Source of the DNA: Rhizoclosmatium globosum
Lineage: Eukaryota > Chytridiomycota > Chytridiomycetes > Chytridiales > Chytriomycetaceae
Length of the DNA: 64,000 nt
Direction: 5' to 3'
NCBI GenBank assembly: GCA_002104985.1
Contig: MCGO01000170.1
Coordinates: 17,791 to 81,790, forward strand
Part shown: in pieces, positions 20,872 to 32,211 of the stretch
Position numbering within the stretch: position 1 is the stretch's first letter
Layout of the letters: each line of letters starts with the position of its first letter
Notes under the pieces: model-generated
Told to the model about the DNA's origin: nothing
Seen by the model: the letters and a program-made list of their open reading frames with translations, nothing else
Database searches by the model: none
Position numbers and translations under genes: made by a program

Positions 20872-23162
20872 GTGGCCAGGCTGGCCTCAACCAGCAAAAG
20901 CTTCCATTCCCGGCTCATTGTCGCGGAACACCACAGCCTCGCCATCAACCCGTTCCACAGCAACAACAGCTCTTACCTACTCCAAGCAGCAAAGCATTCC
21001 AGTGTCGATGTTGTAAAAGCGCTGATTCGGAGGGGCCATCGCCTCGACGACCCTCCCTTGACACTGATCAATGCAGTTATTGGCGGGAACGAGGACACTG
21101 CGCGCTTCCTTCTTTCAAAAGGCGCTGACCCAAACGTGTCGTTTACGCGCGAAGAAGACAACGTCCACTTCAACGCGCTCTCAGAAGCAGTCGCCCAAAA
21201 CCATAAAAGTATCGTAATTTTGTTGCTGGAATCAGGTGCGACCCCAAACAAGTATCTGTTGAATAACGGTTCGCCGCTTGAAATTGCATGTCGCCTTGGC
21301 CAGGCGGATATGGTGCGTCTGTTCATCAAGTACAACGCAGATCTCAATATCCGCCGTGGCGACAAGACTCCCATTGCAGCTGCGTGCGAGAATAGCCACT
21401 TGGATATTCTGGAACTGTTACTTGAACATGGTGCGAACTTGAGTGATGCAGGTCACATTGGAATGTGTCTTGCTTTGAATAAGGGGTTCAACAACATTGT
21501 GCGAGAGCTTATTCGGAATGGAATTGCTGATAATTCTTTATTGAATAAGGCGGTCGAATACGGGAATCAGGAGGCAGTGGAGCTGTTTTTGGATAATGGC
21601 GTCAATATTGATCCGTCAAAGCCCGGGATTTATTTAAAGGAAGATCCGAGGAGTGCTCTAATGATAGCATGTGACAATGATGACATGTCAATGGTTAAGT
21701 GCTTATTGGAGAATGGTGCAGACATTGATTGGTCTGGTTTTGGGGAAACGGCATTGACCAGGGCATGCCAAGCAGGAAATGTTGAGTTGGTCCAGCTTTT
21801 GCTATCCAAAAGCGCAAATATTAATCATGTTGTTTCTGGAGATAATACATACACAGCGTTATCCATGGCATGTTCGGAAGGAAATGTCAAGGTTGCAAAA
21901 GTCTTGCTCGAGAATGGCGCGAATTTTTTATGGGAGACTTCATATGATCGAGATATGTATGAGGTCGCAGAAGCGAACAACCATTTGGATATATGTGACT
22001 TAATTGCAGCCAGGAAAGCTGAAATAGCCTGTAGCAAGGAATTTCGATTGTTGAAGGCTGTGAGCAATTCAGATTTCAAAGCTGTAGAGGTTATTTATTC
22101 ATGAGATCGATTATCAATATTGACTTTTAATGATAGGCTCTAATCAAGGAGGGTGCCAATGTGAATTATTTGTCTGTAGACGGAAATACAGCGTTACTTA
22201 CAGCTTGTTCCGGCGGAAATACCAGAATGGTGGAATTTCTTGTACATTCCGGTGCCCAAATCGCTTCACAGGGCCATGATGGAAATGACCCATTTGCAGC
22301 TGCTTGCTGGGAGAATCACCATGACACAGTCTGCTTCTTGCTTAAACATGGAATCAGCAACTTGAATGAACGCAAGTATAATGGGGAATCTTGCCTTTTC
22401 GGTGCATGCTGGTTAGGGAATCTGGAAATTGCAGAAATATTGATCAGATATGGTGCCGATGTAAATACAGTCGAATCCCGAGGGTATAGTTCTTTGGATA
22501 GTGCACTGACTCGCGCCGCTTTCAGAGGATTTGCAGATATTGTTAAACTCTTGCTTGCCAATGGAGCAGATGTGCACCAAACTAATTGTGATGGTATCAC
22601 CGCTCTCATAAAAGGATCTGAATGTTGCTTAGGCTTTAATCCTTCGTGCGGCCATCTCGAAATAGTTAAAATGTTGATCGAGGCTGGATCAGATGTGAAC
22701 AAAGTTGGCACATATGGTCACACGGCTTTGTTTATGGCATGCTCTCGAGGAAATACGCATATTGTTAGCCTACTTATTCAAAATGGAGCTGCTGCGGATA
22801 CACTTCATCGAGGTTCCACAGCGTTAATGAAAGCTTGTGGGGTTTATCTTTGCGAGTATGAATTGAAGCATTTGGAGACTGTCAAGGCGCTTATTGACCA
22901 TGGTGTTGATGTTAATGCAGTTGGATTAAATGGTACCGCTTTAACCGAAGCAACCCGTTTAAATTGCTACGAAATCGTGAAGTTTTTGGTTTCTGAAGGA
23001 GCGGATGTAAATCAGGCAAACGGGAATGGCGAAACTCCTCTTATGATTGCTTCTCAAAAGAATCTTCTGAATGCTTCTAAAAAGAATAACATGAAGATTA
23101 TGAAGTTTTTGGTGGACGTGGGTGCTGTAGCTAGTATACACGCAACCAAAGGAAGAAGATGA
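20872..23162 (+). CDS. Ankyrin-repeat protein, 5' end uncertain (2 exons)
   Basis: Exon 1 runs to 22089. A 47-nt intron (22090-22136) joins AVE to ALIKEGANVN in frame, and exon 2 ends at 23162. About 20 ankyrin repeats of ~33 residues cover nearly the whole protein (for example GADPNVSF, ALMIACDND, NIVRELIRNG, TALMKAC, GADVNQANGNGETPL). The frame opens at a GTG (20872) with no in-frame ATG after the upstream stop. The first residues, ARLASTSKSFHSRL, resemble the end of an F-box. Either a short upstream exon was missed or the 5' end is truncated. Ankyrin repeats bind proteins; an F-box/ankyrin protein would be a ubiquitin-ligase substrate adaptor. That role is inferred. Confidence 0.85.
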
Positions 23163-23516
23163 TATGTTTATTAAATTGTTTCAATTGTTATTGTCACTTG
23201 CATCTGATTTCCTTTCTGTCAATTTGGTCCTTTTCTGCGATGTGAAAATCAAGCAACGCATCTGTATTTCAACTACCTCATGGAATCATCATCACCAATC
23301 AAAACTAGGGTATATATTAGAAATCGAATATGTTTCGTGCGTGTGTTGCAAATGGTACCCCTCGTTTGTGTTCCGCTCGTAATACATACTTCTCCCGCAT
23401 CCATTCACAAAGCAACCGCGTTGGAGAAACGGCAATTATATCTAAATCGGCTTTTTACAATACAAACAAACTAAATCAACCCCATTGTCTCCCCTCCGAC
23501 AACAAAGCAGAAAACA
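23163..23516. other. Intergenic region
   Basis: 354 bases between two plus-strand genes. No ORF, repeat or motif I can support; presumably a terminator and promoter. Confidence 0.4.
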
Positions 23517-24561
23517 ATGCCCCAAACCGACTTCCCCGACTCGCCCCAAAACACCACAACGTCCCCACCATACTCCTCCCAACCCCAAAACTCCACAAAC
23601 TCTCAACCCCAAGACCCGCAATTCGACTTTGACGCCTTCACAGGATTCACGAACCCATTCCTCGCATCCCTCCAAACAAACATCTACTACTTCCTAGCCA
23701 TCGCAACAGGCTTAATGACGCTCGGCCTAATTTCATCCATATGGTTCCACAACGGCGCACGAAGCCTTATAACCCGTAAAAACGCGTTGTTAATATGCGC
23801 TTTATTGGCGGAATTGGGGTTCCAGGTGTCAAGCGCGACAGCAACTGTCGATCCCAGTTTATCTATGAATCAACTAAGATACACGTTTGCAGCGTTTGAG
23901 GAGTGTATGTTTATGGTAAGTTATCGTTATTGGAAAGTTCCAAAGGTTTTCCCTAAAAATTTTGACATCCTTTTTTGAAAAGTGGTATCAATGGACGCGC
24001 GCGTCAGCCATTATCCGGTCTGATTTAACAGTCCTTCAAGTTAACACTCTGTGTGGGATGTTACTCGCAACATCTATCGGAGCCTGTATATCACCTTTAG
24101 TCGGGTTCGTCAGTTTCAAAGGACAAAGAGTTCTTGCCGCCGTGACTGGATTCTTCCTCGTTCTAATTGACGTGATTTTCATGATTAAGTGTCGAAGAGT
24201 TCTTGCCGAAAAAGTGGACGCGATGAAGGAGGGTGAGTTGTCGTATAGCAAGGCGGAGAGGTATACAAGAGTTATTGCAAAGTATTCTGTTCAGGGGAGT
24301 TTCTACGCGATTTCAACGTTTATAGCGTTTTGTGTTTGGTTGGCGATGGGGTTTTACATGGGACGTGCGGGGAAGGAGTTGAAGAACGGGGAGCAGTGGG
24401 TTACGGGGTGGATGCTTGTTGAGGTTTCTGTGAATTTCTTTATATTTATGATGGGGGTTTCGATGGTACGGATGAAGCTGTTGCTTGATAAAGAGGCGAG
24501 ACGGGAGAGGAGTATTCCTGCTACCACGGAAGGGGATGCAAAGGCCGTTTTAACAATGTGA
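23517..24561 (+). CDS. Seven-transmembrane receptor-like protein (2 exons)
   Basis: ATG at 23517; exon 1 ends at 23915 and exon 2 is 23983-24561. The junction CMFM/WYQW is in frame, giving 325 aa. The extracellular N terminus is Pro/Gln/Asn-rich with Nx(T/S) sites. Seven hydrophobic helices follow, starting near FLAIATGLMTLGLISSIW, ALLICALLAELGFQVS, the splice junction, GMLLATSIGACISPLV, AAVTGFFLVLIDVIFM, FIAFCVWLAMGFYMG and VEVSVNFFIFMMGVSM. The cytoplasmic tail is charged. The layout is that of a 7TM receptor, but I see no class-defining motif such as DRY or NPxxY. A degraded copy of its last helix lies just upstream of the RING gene at 31264. Confidence 0.7.
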
Positions 24562-24631
24562 ATGTTGTTAGAATTATTGAGAATTTAATTGTACGTAACT
24601 TTGCCACAACAAAGCGAACAACTCATCAAAA

Positions 24632-25270
24632 ATGCTGAAATCCACTGCGTCCTCCATAGCAGATACATTAACATGCATTGTCTGCATGGGCGTACTTTTT
24701 GACCCAGTCCGTCTTCAACGCTGCGAACACTACTTTTGCCGCGGCTGTATTACCAAATGGCTCGAACAACACAAAACCTGCCCAATTGATCGCGAGTATG
24801 CTTTAACAACGTACATCAATGAACCGTGTCGTATTCTTGTTTCAATTCTGGATGTTGTTCGAATGAACCTTGACCCTGAACCAGTATCTTGGAACCCTGC
24901 CCCTATTCCACCTCTGCCTCCCTCAGGTCCCTCAACAGCTTCAGTACCAAATTCACTACGAAGAGCTTTTATCGCCGTGCAGAATTTCACGAGTATCCAA
25001 CGAACAATTCCCATCAACGAAAATCCACTTCAACCCAACACTCAACGTCAAAGACCACAATTCTCTCACCCAAAACCATGTGGACATATGTGCTCACTAA
25101 GTGCCTCTATTCCATCATGCTGTTTCTGTATTGATAATCGACCCCATCACATGTCTTACCGTCACTATATCGATGGACGTGGGTTCCAACTCGGCGCCAT
25201 GAGATCTGCTGACTACTGCATAGTTTGTAGAAATAGAAGGGAGCCTTTACGTAATGCGGATTTTGATTGA
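24632..25270 (+). CDS. RING-finger protein with CGH/SIPSCCFC C-terminal motif (copy 1)
   Basis: Single exon, ATG at 24632, 212 aa. An N-terminal RING at residues about 13-55 reads [21 protein letters not shown], then CPIDREY, with the C3HC4 spacing of E3 ligases. A Pro-rich linker follows. The C-terminal 60 residues carry [34 protein letters not shown] and VCR, which probably bind zinc. The copy at 31264-31905 is about 75-80% identical by eye. The copia element begins 42 bases past this stop. Ubiquitin ligase activity is inferred from the RING. Confidence 0.85.
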   Translation: MLKSTASSIADTLTCIVCMGVLFDPVRLQRCEHYFCRGCITKWLEQHKTCPIDREYALTTYINEPCRILVSILDVVRMNLDPEPVSWNPAPIPPLPPSGPSTASVPNSLRRAFIAVQNFTSIQRTIPINENPLQPNTQRQRPQFSHPKPCGHMCSLSASIPSCCFCIDNRPHHMSYRHYIDGRGFQLGAMRSADYCIVCRNRREPLRNADFD

Positions 25271-25312
25271 GCTGAAATCCTAATAAACCCAAATCCACCT
25301 CTGATCAGAAAT

Positions 25313-25515
25313 TATTGGAAATTAGTTATGTTTGTTCATTCTACTATTTGTCATCACATTATTCTTCTACGTTCTACCACTTTCTAGTTTATTCCTTTCT
25401 ATTTGATATTGATTTGTTATTGATTCCGAATTCTTTACTATATAAGCGACTACTGTTTGATGCAAATACAATAAGTTGAATTCATCAGAAACACTGTCTT
25501 GTTTCTTTATTAATA
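25313..25515 (+). repeat. 5' LTR of copia element
   Basis: 203 bp, starting TATTGGAAAT and ending TTATTAATA. The ends are TA...TA rather than the usual TG...CA, with short inverted termini TATT/AATA. A TATATAAG box near 25440 is the likely promoter of the element. Confidence 0.95.
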
Positions 25516-25534
25516 CGTTATCAGCACGCTCTGC
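25516..25534 (+). other. Putative primer-binding site of copia element
   Basis: The sequence directly after the 5' LTR, CGTTATCAGCACGCTCTGC, does not start with TGG, so it is not complementary to a tRNA 3' CCA end. It resembles the complement of the anticodon arm of a eukaryotic tRNA-Ile. This suggests priming by an internal tRNA fragment, as known for Drosophila copia with tRNA-iMet. Confidence 0.5.
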
Positions 25535-25656
25535 TCTACTACCGCGCTACTAGAGTATCTACCGTTATTCAGGTCCATTCAACCCAGTTTCTACACTGAC
25601 CTGCTGCCTTACCAAATTTGTGACTTCTACCGTCAAATTCTGAATCGAACCCCGAT

Positions 25657-28600
25657 ATGTCCGCTACTGCACTCGATAAAGCTAAGATCACCATCCTCGG
25701 TACCGACACCAAGGACTGGCACAACTGGGATTACCGTCTTCAATCCGCACTCAAGAAAGTTCCTGGAGCTTTGGCACTCCTAACTACCGATCCCGTTACT
25801 ACTGGAACAGGCAAGAATGATGAGCTTGTACCTACCGTCATTGACCTGATTATCCGACACCTCGACGACTCCAACCTTAAACTCGTCTTCAAGAAGACTT
25901 CTGTGAAGGACATGTATGAAACCCTCAAGAACCAACATCTGGACTCAAGCATGAGCAATAAAATGGCTCTCCGCTCTTACGCAAAGACAATCAAGTATGA
26001 ACCGCTTACTGACCCAACTGAACACGTTGCACAACTTCAAAGCATCTTTGATCGCATTGCTGGCGACAAGACTCCTTCCAGCGAGCACCTGGAAACTCAC
26101 GTTACGACACTTTTGGAATCCCTTCCAACTACTGGCACCGATTGGCCACCGTTTGTTCAAGCTATCAAGACACAAGCATTTGTCTCTAACCAAAATCCCG
26201 TCCTCTCTACCGTCACTGCTCAGTTTACAGCACACGCTAGAACTTTGATTCAACTCTCCAAGAATGGAGGTAACGACCCCGTTCGCTCTGGTCACGCACT
26301 TCAAGTATACAAGGAAACACGCACATGTCATAGTTGTGGTAAGAAAGGCCACATTGCTCGCGATTGCAGAAAGCGCCTTGCCGAACTTCGTCAAAATAAT
26401 GGTAACAACAACTGGAACCGTAACTCAACCAATGGAAACAACGGGAACAGCAACAATGGAAATAACAACTATGGAAACAGCAACAACGGAAATCGAAACA
26501 ACAGCAGCAATAACAGAAACAACAACGGAAATCGTAACGGAAACAACAACAGTAACCGCAACAACAACTACAGCAACAATGACTACAACCGCAACAGCAA
26601 CTCGAACAACAACAGTCGTAACAATGGTGGATACATTGCCTTGCACGCTCACGGTCTAGAAAACGATGATGACTATGACTCTATTGATGACTCCTTATTT
26701 GCTCACATGTCTCACTACTACCGCAATGTACATCGTTCAACACCTATTTGGGCCGACGACACTGATGAAGTCCCAATTTCTCTTGATTTCCCTTCCAATT
26801 CCGATTATGATTCAATGCCCGAACTCCTCTACTCTTCCGATTCTGACTCTTCTAGTGATGATATGCCTGCCTTACTATCTGACTCTGACACTGAAGCTCC
26901 GATTACCAGACTTCAGAAGAACGTACCAGTTAAATCTATTCATGAAAATCCACTTGCTTTCTGGCAACACACCGATTACTTTGACGATCAAGAAACTATT
27001 GCCCTCATCAGCGAACCCACAATTCCGCTTGCATCTGATGTTGACTTCAACGACCCTTCTTTGGACCTTCCTGCTGCTCTACTATACATGGATACCAACA
27101 ATGAAACTACTGCCGCTCTTCAAGCTGACTCTCGTCCCCATCAAGTTCCAACATACTTGGACACTGGAGCAAGTAAACACTTCTTCGCTCTTAAAACCGA
27201 CTTCACAACTCTGCAAGATTATCACGACTCTGTCACTGTAGGAGGAGGAAAGACCTGTCCCATTACTGGAAAAGGTTCTGTAACGTTAGCCCCTCCAGTT
27301 CATCGACCAAGCAAGAATCTACTACTTCAAGAATGTTTTCAAGTACCGTCATTCCGATCCAATCTAATATCCATATCTGCTCTCTGCGCCAAAGGATGCG
27401 AATTCGTTATAGCTGGCAAACAAGCAAGAGTTACACTTCAAGGAGAAACCGTTCTCACTGCTACTGTCAAGCATGGTTTATATGTTGTTGATTACCATCC
27501 TGTACGCTCTTCCAAAACTGCTCTACTCTCAACTACATCTGTCTCTTCTCTTCTACATCGCCGCTTTGGTCACTGTGGTAAAGATGCCATCAAGCAAATT
27601 GTTGACTCCATCAAGTCCGACACTCCATTAGTCAAACTACGTCTGAAAACCGATCAACTCAACAATGTTAATGTTGAACAAGAACCTTGCACAATCTGTC
27701 CCGAAGCCAATCTTCACAAGCGCCCATTTAATCACCCTCGCGAAGTCAATAAACAGCTACTTGGCAAAGTTAGTGCCGACATAGCTGGTCCACTCCAAGT
27801 TGCTACCTATGATGGAAACCGATACTTTCTCATTCTCGTTGATGACTCTTCTGGCTGCATTTGGATATTCCTACTCAAGTACAAGTCTGATGCCTTTGAC
27901 AAGATCACGAATTTTGAAAATGCTATGTTACGTCAGTATAACCTTAAAGTTCAAGAATACTCCACGGATGGTGGAGGTGAATTTATAAACAAGCAAATGC
28001 AAGAACATTGTGAACGTAATGGTATCAAGCACACTGTAACTGCCCCATATACACCTCAGCAAAACTCCCGCGCTGAGCGCGCTATTCAAACTGTCATGAA
28101 CATTACTCGCGCCCTACTTAAAGACAGCAAGTTGCCCAAATCGCTCTGGGGGGAGGCAGTACTTACAGCAGCTTATTTGGCCAACCGTACTCCACGCAAG
28201 AATCTCTCTATAACTCCGTATCAAGCTTTCACAGGTGAAATTCCTGATTGTACCCGCCTTGTAATCTGGGGGAGCCGCGCCTTCTCCCACAATGCCAACA
28301 TTAAGAAACTCGATGATCGCGGAAATCCTTGCCGCATTATTGGTTTTGATTACCTAGGAAATGGAAACTACCTTTGCTATGATGAAGCAACAAAACGCAT
28401 TTACCCAGCCGCATCTGTCACGATTATGGAACACGATCTACAGCCCACTGATGATGATTCCTCATCCTCACAATCCGAATCTGAATCCGACTCAGAATAT
28501 ATTGATGAACCAGCAGCTACACCAGTCACACCAGTTTCAGAATACCACACCGCACCTTCGTCTACTCGCACTTCTCACCGACAAATCCCAAAGAAAGTCA

Positions 28601-30363
28601 ATGTAACACCAAGTACACCAACTCCATCTGCGAGACCCGTCCGTGAAAGACGACCGCCTCCAGCACCGTTCAACCCAGCAACTGCAAATGCTGAAGCAAA
28701 AGCACGTCAACAAGCGAATTCCAATCATACTGCCAAATTAGCCTTCATGAATGCTCTTACTGCTGCAATTACTACAACAACTACTGATCCTGCAAGTTAC
28801 AAAGAAGCTTTACTATCTCCTCAATCTGATCAATGGAAAATTGCCATCGCCGCTGAATTCACCGCACTTGAACGTAATGGCACTTGGGAAGAAGCCATAC
28901 TTCCTCCTGGCCGCAAAGCCATTGGATGCCGACACACCTTCAAGCTCAAGACTGACTCACATGGAAACCCGACTCGTTACAAGGACCGTATTGTTGCACA
29001 AGGATACTCTCAAGTTCAAGGAATGGATTACCACGAAACATTTGCACCTGTCGTCAAGATTGCCTCTGTCAAATGTCTCCTTGCTCTCGCTGCCACACGT
29101 GATATGGAAATCCTATCATTCGACGTCAATAATGCCTTCCTGCATTCCACTCTTCAAGAAGAAATCTACATGCGTCTACCTGAAGGATATACACCCAAGG
29201 ATACTTCTACCAACTGTCTTCGTTTACTCAAAGGTCTTTATGGATTAAAACAAGCTTCAAAATCATGGAACGACCACCTTAATGCCAAACTGATTGCTAT
29301 AGGCTGGACACGTCTCCTGAACGATGAATGCATCTACTCTCTCACTATGGAAAATGAAACCGCATTTCTTTGCTGCTACGTCGACGACCTTATCCTCTTT
29401 GTTAAAGGAAACGCTCTCGCTGAAACCATCTCGAAACAACTTCTCGCTACTTTGGATCTCAACGCACTTGGCCCACTCAAAGACTACCTTGGAATGTCCG
29501 TTTACAGAGATAGATCTCTCAAGCTTATTCATCTTTCTCAACCTGGCTACACGAACAAGATTCTCACTCGTTTTGGACAAGAACACTGTACACCCGCTTC
29601 TACACCTATGCTCGACTCGATCACGCTCCAGAAAGATATGACTCAACACAACCTCGGAGAACCACTCGATCAAGAAATCAACTCTTACCGTGGACTCATT
29701 GGAGCAACCATGTACCTTGCTATTTGGACACGTCCTGATATTCTCTACGCCGTATCTGTTCTCTCCCGATTTGTTTCTGCACCTCAACAAGGACACTGGA
29801 ACGCCGCCTTACGACTTATGCAATATCTCTCTGGAACCAAAACTTATGGATTACTTTTCAACGGCAACGCTACAAACTCCGAAACTCTTGTTGGTTATAC
29901 TGATGCCGATTGGGCTGGTGATATTGATACACGAAACTCTACTTCTGGTTATATTTTCTTCCTTGCTGGATGTCCCATTTCTACTCGTTCCAAACTTCAA
30001 CCAACTGTTGCTACTTCATCCATGATGGCAGAATGGACTGCCGCCTACCATGCTACAACTGAATCTGTCTGGTTACGACAATTACTGTCTGAACTCCGCG
30101 CTCCACAAACTCAAGCTACTGTTATTTACGCAGATAATCAAGGAGCAATCGCTATCTCCAAGAATAACGAATCTCACCAAAGATCCAAGCATATGGATGT
30201 CAAATTTCGTTACATTCGTGAACAAGTTCAATCTGGTATTATTACTCTTGTCTACATTGTGACTACACTCATGATTGCCGATATTCTCACCAAGCCGCTA
30301 CCCCGCGTCAAATTTGAAAATTTCTCTACACATCTGGTTAAGAAACTCCCAAATGAAATTTAG
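25657..30363 (+). CDS. Copia gag-pol polyprotein, 1568 aa
   Basis: Single uninterrupted ORF. Gag occupies about residues 1-240 and ends in a CCHC knuckle (CHSCGKKGHIARDC, about 224-237). An Asn-rich stretch lies at about 245-325 and an acidic Ser/Asp-rich linker follows. Protease is at about 500 (YLDTGASKHF). Integrase has a zinc region with HRRFGH and CTIC, then catalytic residues in SADIAGPL, STDGGGEF and the Glu of SRAERAIQ. RT has the YVDD box near residue 1240 (CCYVDDLILF). RNase H is near 1414-1530 (YTDADWAGD, YADNQGAIAISKN, SKHMDVKFRYIRE), and DILTKPL closes the frame. All catalytic residues I checked are present, so it may be autonomous. Confidence 0.97.
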   Translation: MSATALDKAKITILGTDTKDWHNWDYRLQSALKKVPGALALLTTDPVTTGTGKNDELVPTVIDLIIRHLDDSNLKLVFKKTSVKDMYETLKNQHLDSSMSNKMALRSYAKTIKYEPLTDPTEHVAQLQSIFDRIAGDKTPSSEHLETHVTTLLESLPTTGTDWPPFVQAIKTQAFVSNQNPVLSTVTAQFTAHARTLIQLSKNGGNDPVRSGHALQVYKETRTCHSCGKKGHIARDCRKRLAELRQNNGNNNWNRNSTNGNNGNSNNGNNNYGNSNNGNRNNSSNNRNNNGNRNGNNNSNRNNNYSNNDYNRNSNSNNNSRNNGGYIALHAHGLENDDDYDSIDDSLFAHMSHYYRNVHRSTPIWADDTDEVPISLDFPSNSDYDSMPELLYSSDSDSSSDDMPALLSDSDTEAPITRLQKNVPVKSIHENPLAFWQHTDYFDDQETIALISEPTIPLASDVDFNDPSLDLPAALLYMDTNNETTAALQADSRPHQVPTYLDTGASKHFFALKTDFTTLQDYHDSVTVGGGKTCPITGKGSVTLAPPVHRPSKNLLLQECFQVPSFRSNLISISALCAKGCEFVIAGKQARVTLQGETVLTATVKHGLYVVDYHPVRSSKTALLSTTSVSSLLHRRFGHCGKDAIKQIVDSIKSDTPLVKLRLKTDQLNNVNVEQEPCTICPEANLHKRPFNHPREVNKQLLGKVSADIAGPLQVATYDGNRYFLILVDDSSGCIWIFLLKYKSDAFDKITNFENAMLRQYNLKVQEYSTDGGGEFINKQMQEHCERNGIKHTVTAPYTPQQNSRAERAIQTVMNITRALLKDSKLPKSLWGEAVLTAAYLANRTPRKNLSITPYQAFTGEIPDCTRLVIWGSRAFSHNANIKKLDDRGNPCRIIGFDYLGNGNYLCYDEATKRIYPAASVTIMEHDLQPTDDDSSSSQSESESDSEYIDEPAATPVTPVSEYHTAPSSTRTSHRQIPKKVNVTPSTPTPSARPVRERRPPPAPFNPATANAEAKARQQANSNHTAKLAFMNALTAAITTTTTDPASYKEALLSPQSDQWKIAIAAEFTALERNGTWEEAILPPGRKAIGCRHTFKLKTDSHGNPTRYKDRIVAQGYSQVQGMDYHETFAPVVKIASVKCLLALAATRDMEILSFDVNNAFLHSTLQEEIYMRLPEGYTPKDTSTNCLRLLKGLYGLKQASKSWNDHLNAKLIAIGWTRLLNDECIYSLTMENETAFLCCYVDDLILFVKGNALAETISKQLLATLDLNALGPLKDYLGMSVYRDRSLKLIHLSQPGYTNKILTRFGQEHCTPASTPMLDSITLQKDMTQHNLGEPLDQEINSYRGLIGATMYLAIWTRPDILYAVSVLSRFVSAPQQGHWNAALRLMQYLSGTKTYGLLFNGNATNSETLVGYTDADWAGDIDTRNSTSGYIFFLAGCPISTRSKLQPTVATSSMMAEWTAAYHATTESVWLRQLLSELRAPQTQATVIYADNQGAIAISKNNESHQRSKHMDVKFRYIREQVQSGIITLVYIVTTLMIADILTKPLPRVKFENFSTHLVKKLPNEI

Positions 30364-30386
30364 TCTGTCAAATAGTATAACACTCA

Positions 30387-30399
30387 CAAACAGGGGGAG
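30387..30399 (+). other. Polypurine tract of copia element
   Basis: AAACAGGGGGAG lies immediately upstream of the 3' LTR, where plus-strand DNA synthesis is primed. Confidence 0.75.
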
Positions 30400-30602
30400 T
30401 ATTGGAAATTAGTTATGTTTGTTCATTCTACTATTTGTCATCACATTATTCTTCTACGTTCTACCACTTTCTAGTTTATTCCTTTCTATTTGATATTGAT
30501 TTGTTATTGATTCCGAATTCTTTACTATATAAGCGACTACTGTTTGATGCAAATACAATAAGTTGAATTCATCAGAAACACTGTCTTGTTTCTTTATTAA
30601 TA
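30400..30602 (+). repeat. 3' LTR of copia element
   Basis: 203 bp, read as identical to the 5' LTR across its whole length, followed by the GAAAT target duplication at 30603-30607. Confidence 0.95.
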
Positions 30603-30745
30603 GAAATTTCAATTATTCATTCAATTATATGCTTTTCGAATTCTTATTGTTAGCAGCATTGAAATCCTCGTTCAAAATGGATTATTGGATTTATCATTTT
30701 CTTGTAGTCCGCAAATAAAACCTATCTGATAACCAGTCTCCTCAA

Positions 30746-31905
<1,160 letters not shown>

Positions 31906-32008
31906 TAAAGGTGTCAAAACAGCAAACTCTTAGTTTTTATCAGCCGCAAGAATCGTCAAGTCGTCTACCATATTGAACCGTCGGTTGGTGAAAAGACAAC
32001 CTGATTGG

Positions 32009-32119
32009 CGACTTCGAACTGACGACGAACACTGTGTAGATGGAAGTGAATTGCATCGGGACCTAAATTACTTTGTTGTGTGCAAGAGCAAACGAGAGCC
32101 ACTGACTTATAGTCCGTAA
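32009..32119 (+). pseudogene. Decayed fragment of the RING-family C-terminal motif
   Basis: Translates to DEHCVDGSELHRDLNYFVVC then KSKREPLTYSP before a stop. It matches YEHYVDGNGLQ...YCVVCKSEREPLTSP of the 30746 copy. No start codon or RING precedes it. The 306 bases between 31906 and 32211 hold nothing else I can support. Confidence 0.7.
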
Positions 32120-32211
32120 ACGAGTCAATAAGAAAACACCGGGACCTGAAATTACTTTCTTCATTGGCTTACAGAATTGAAAAGAAGAGTCCGACTTTCA
32201 CCGGCGAAAAG

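Larger units (their letters stand above)
25313..30602 (+). mobile_element. Ty1/copia LTR retrotransposon, full length and apparently intact
   Basis: A 5,290-bp element with two 203-bp LTRs, one long gag-pol frame, and a 5-bp target duplication GAAAT at 25308-25312 and 30603-30607. The two LTRs read as identical and the ORF is uninterrupted, so the insertion is recent. It sits between copies of the RING family. Domain order (protease, integrase, RT, RNase H) places it in copia rather than gypsy. Confidence 0.97.

Noticed and set aside
25657..30363. Copia polyprotein as a host gene or an endogenous virus with an envelope
   Set aside because: Flanking LTRs, target duplication and copia domain order define a retrotransposon. 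No envelope frame follows RNase H.
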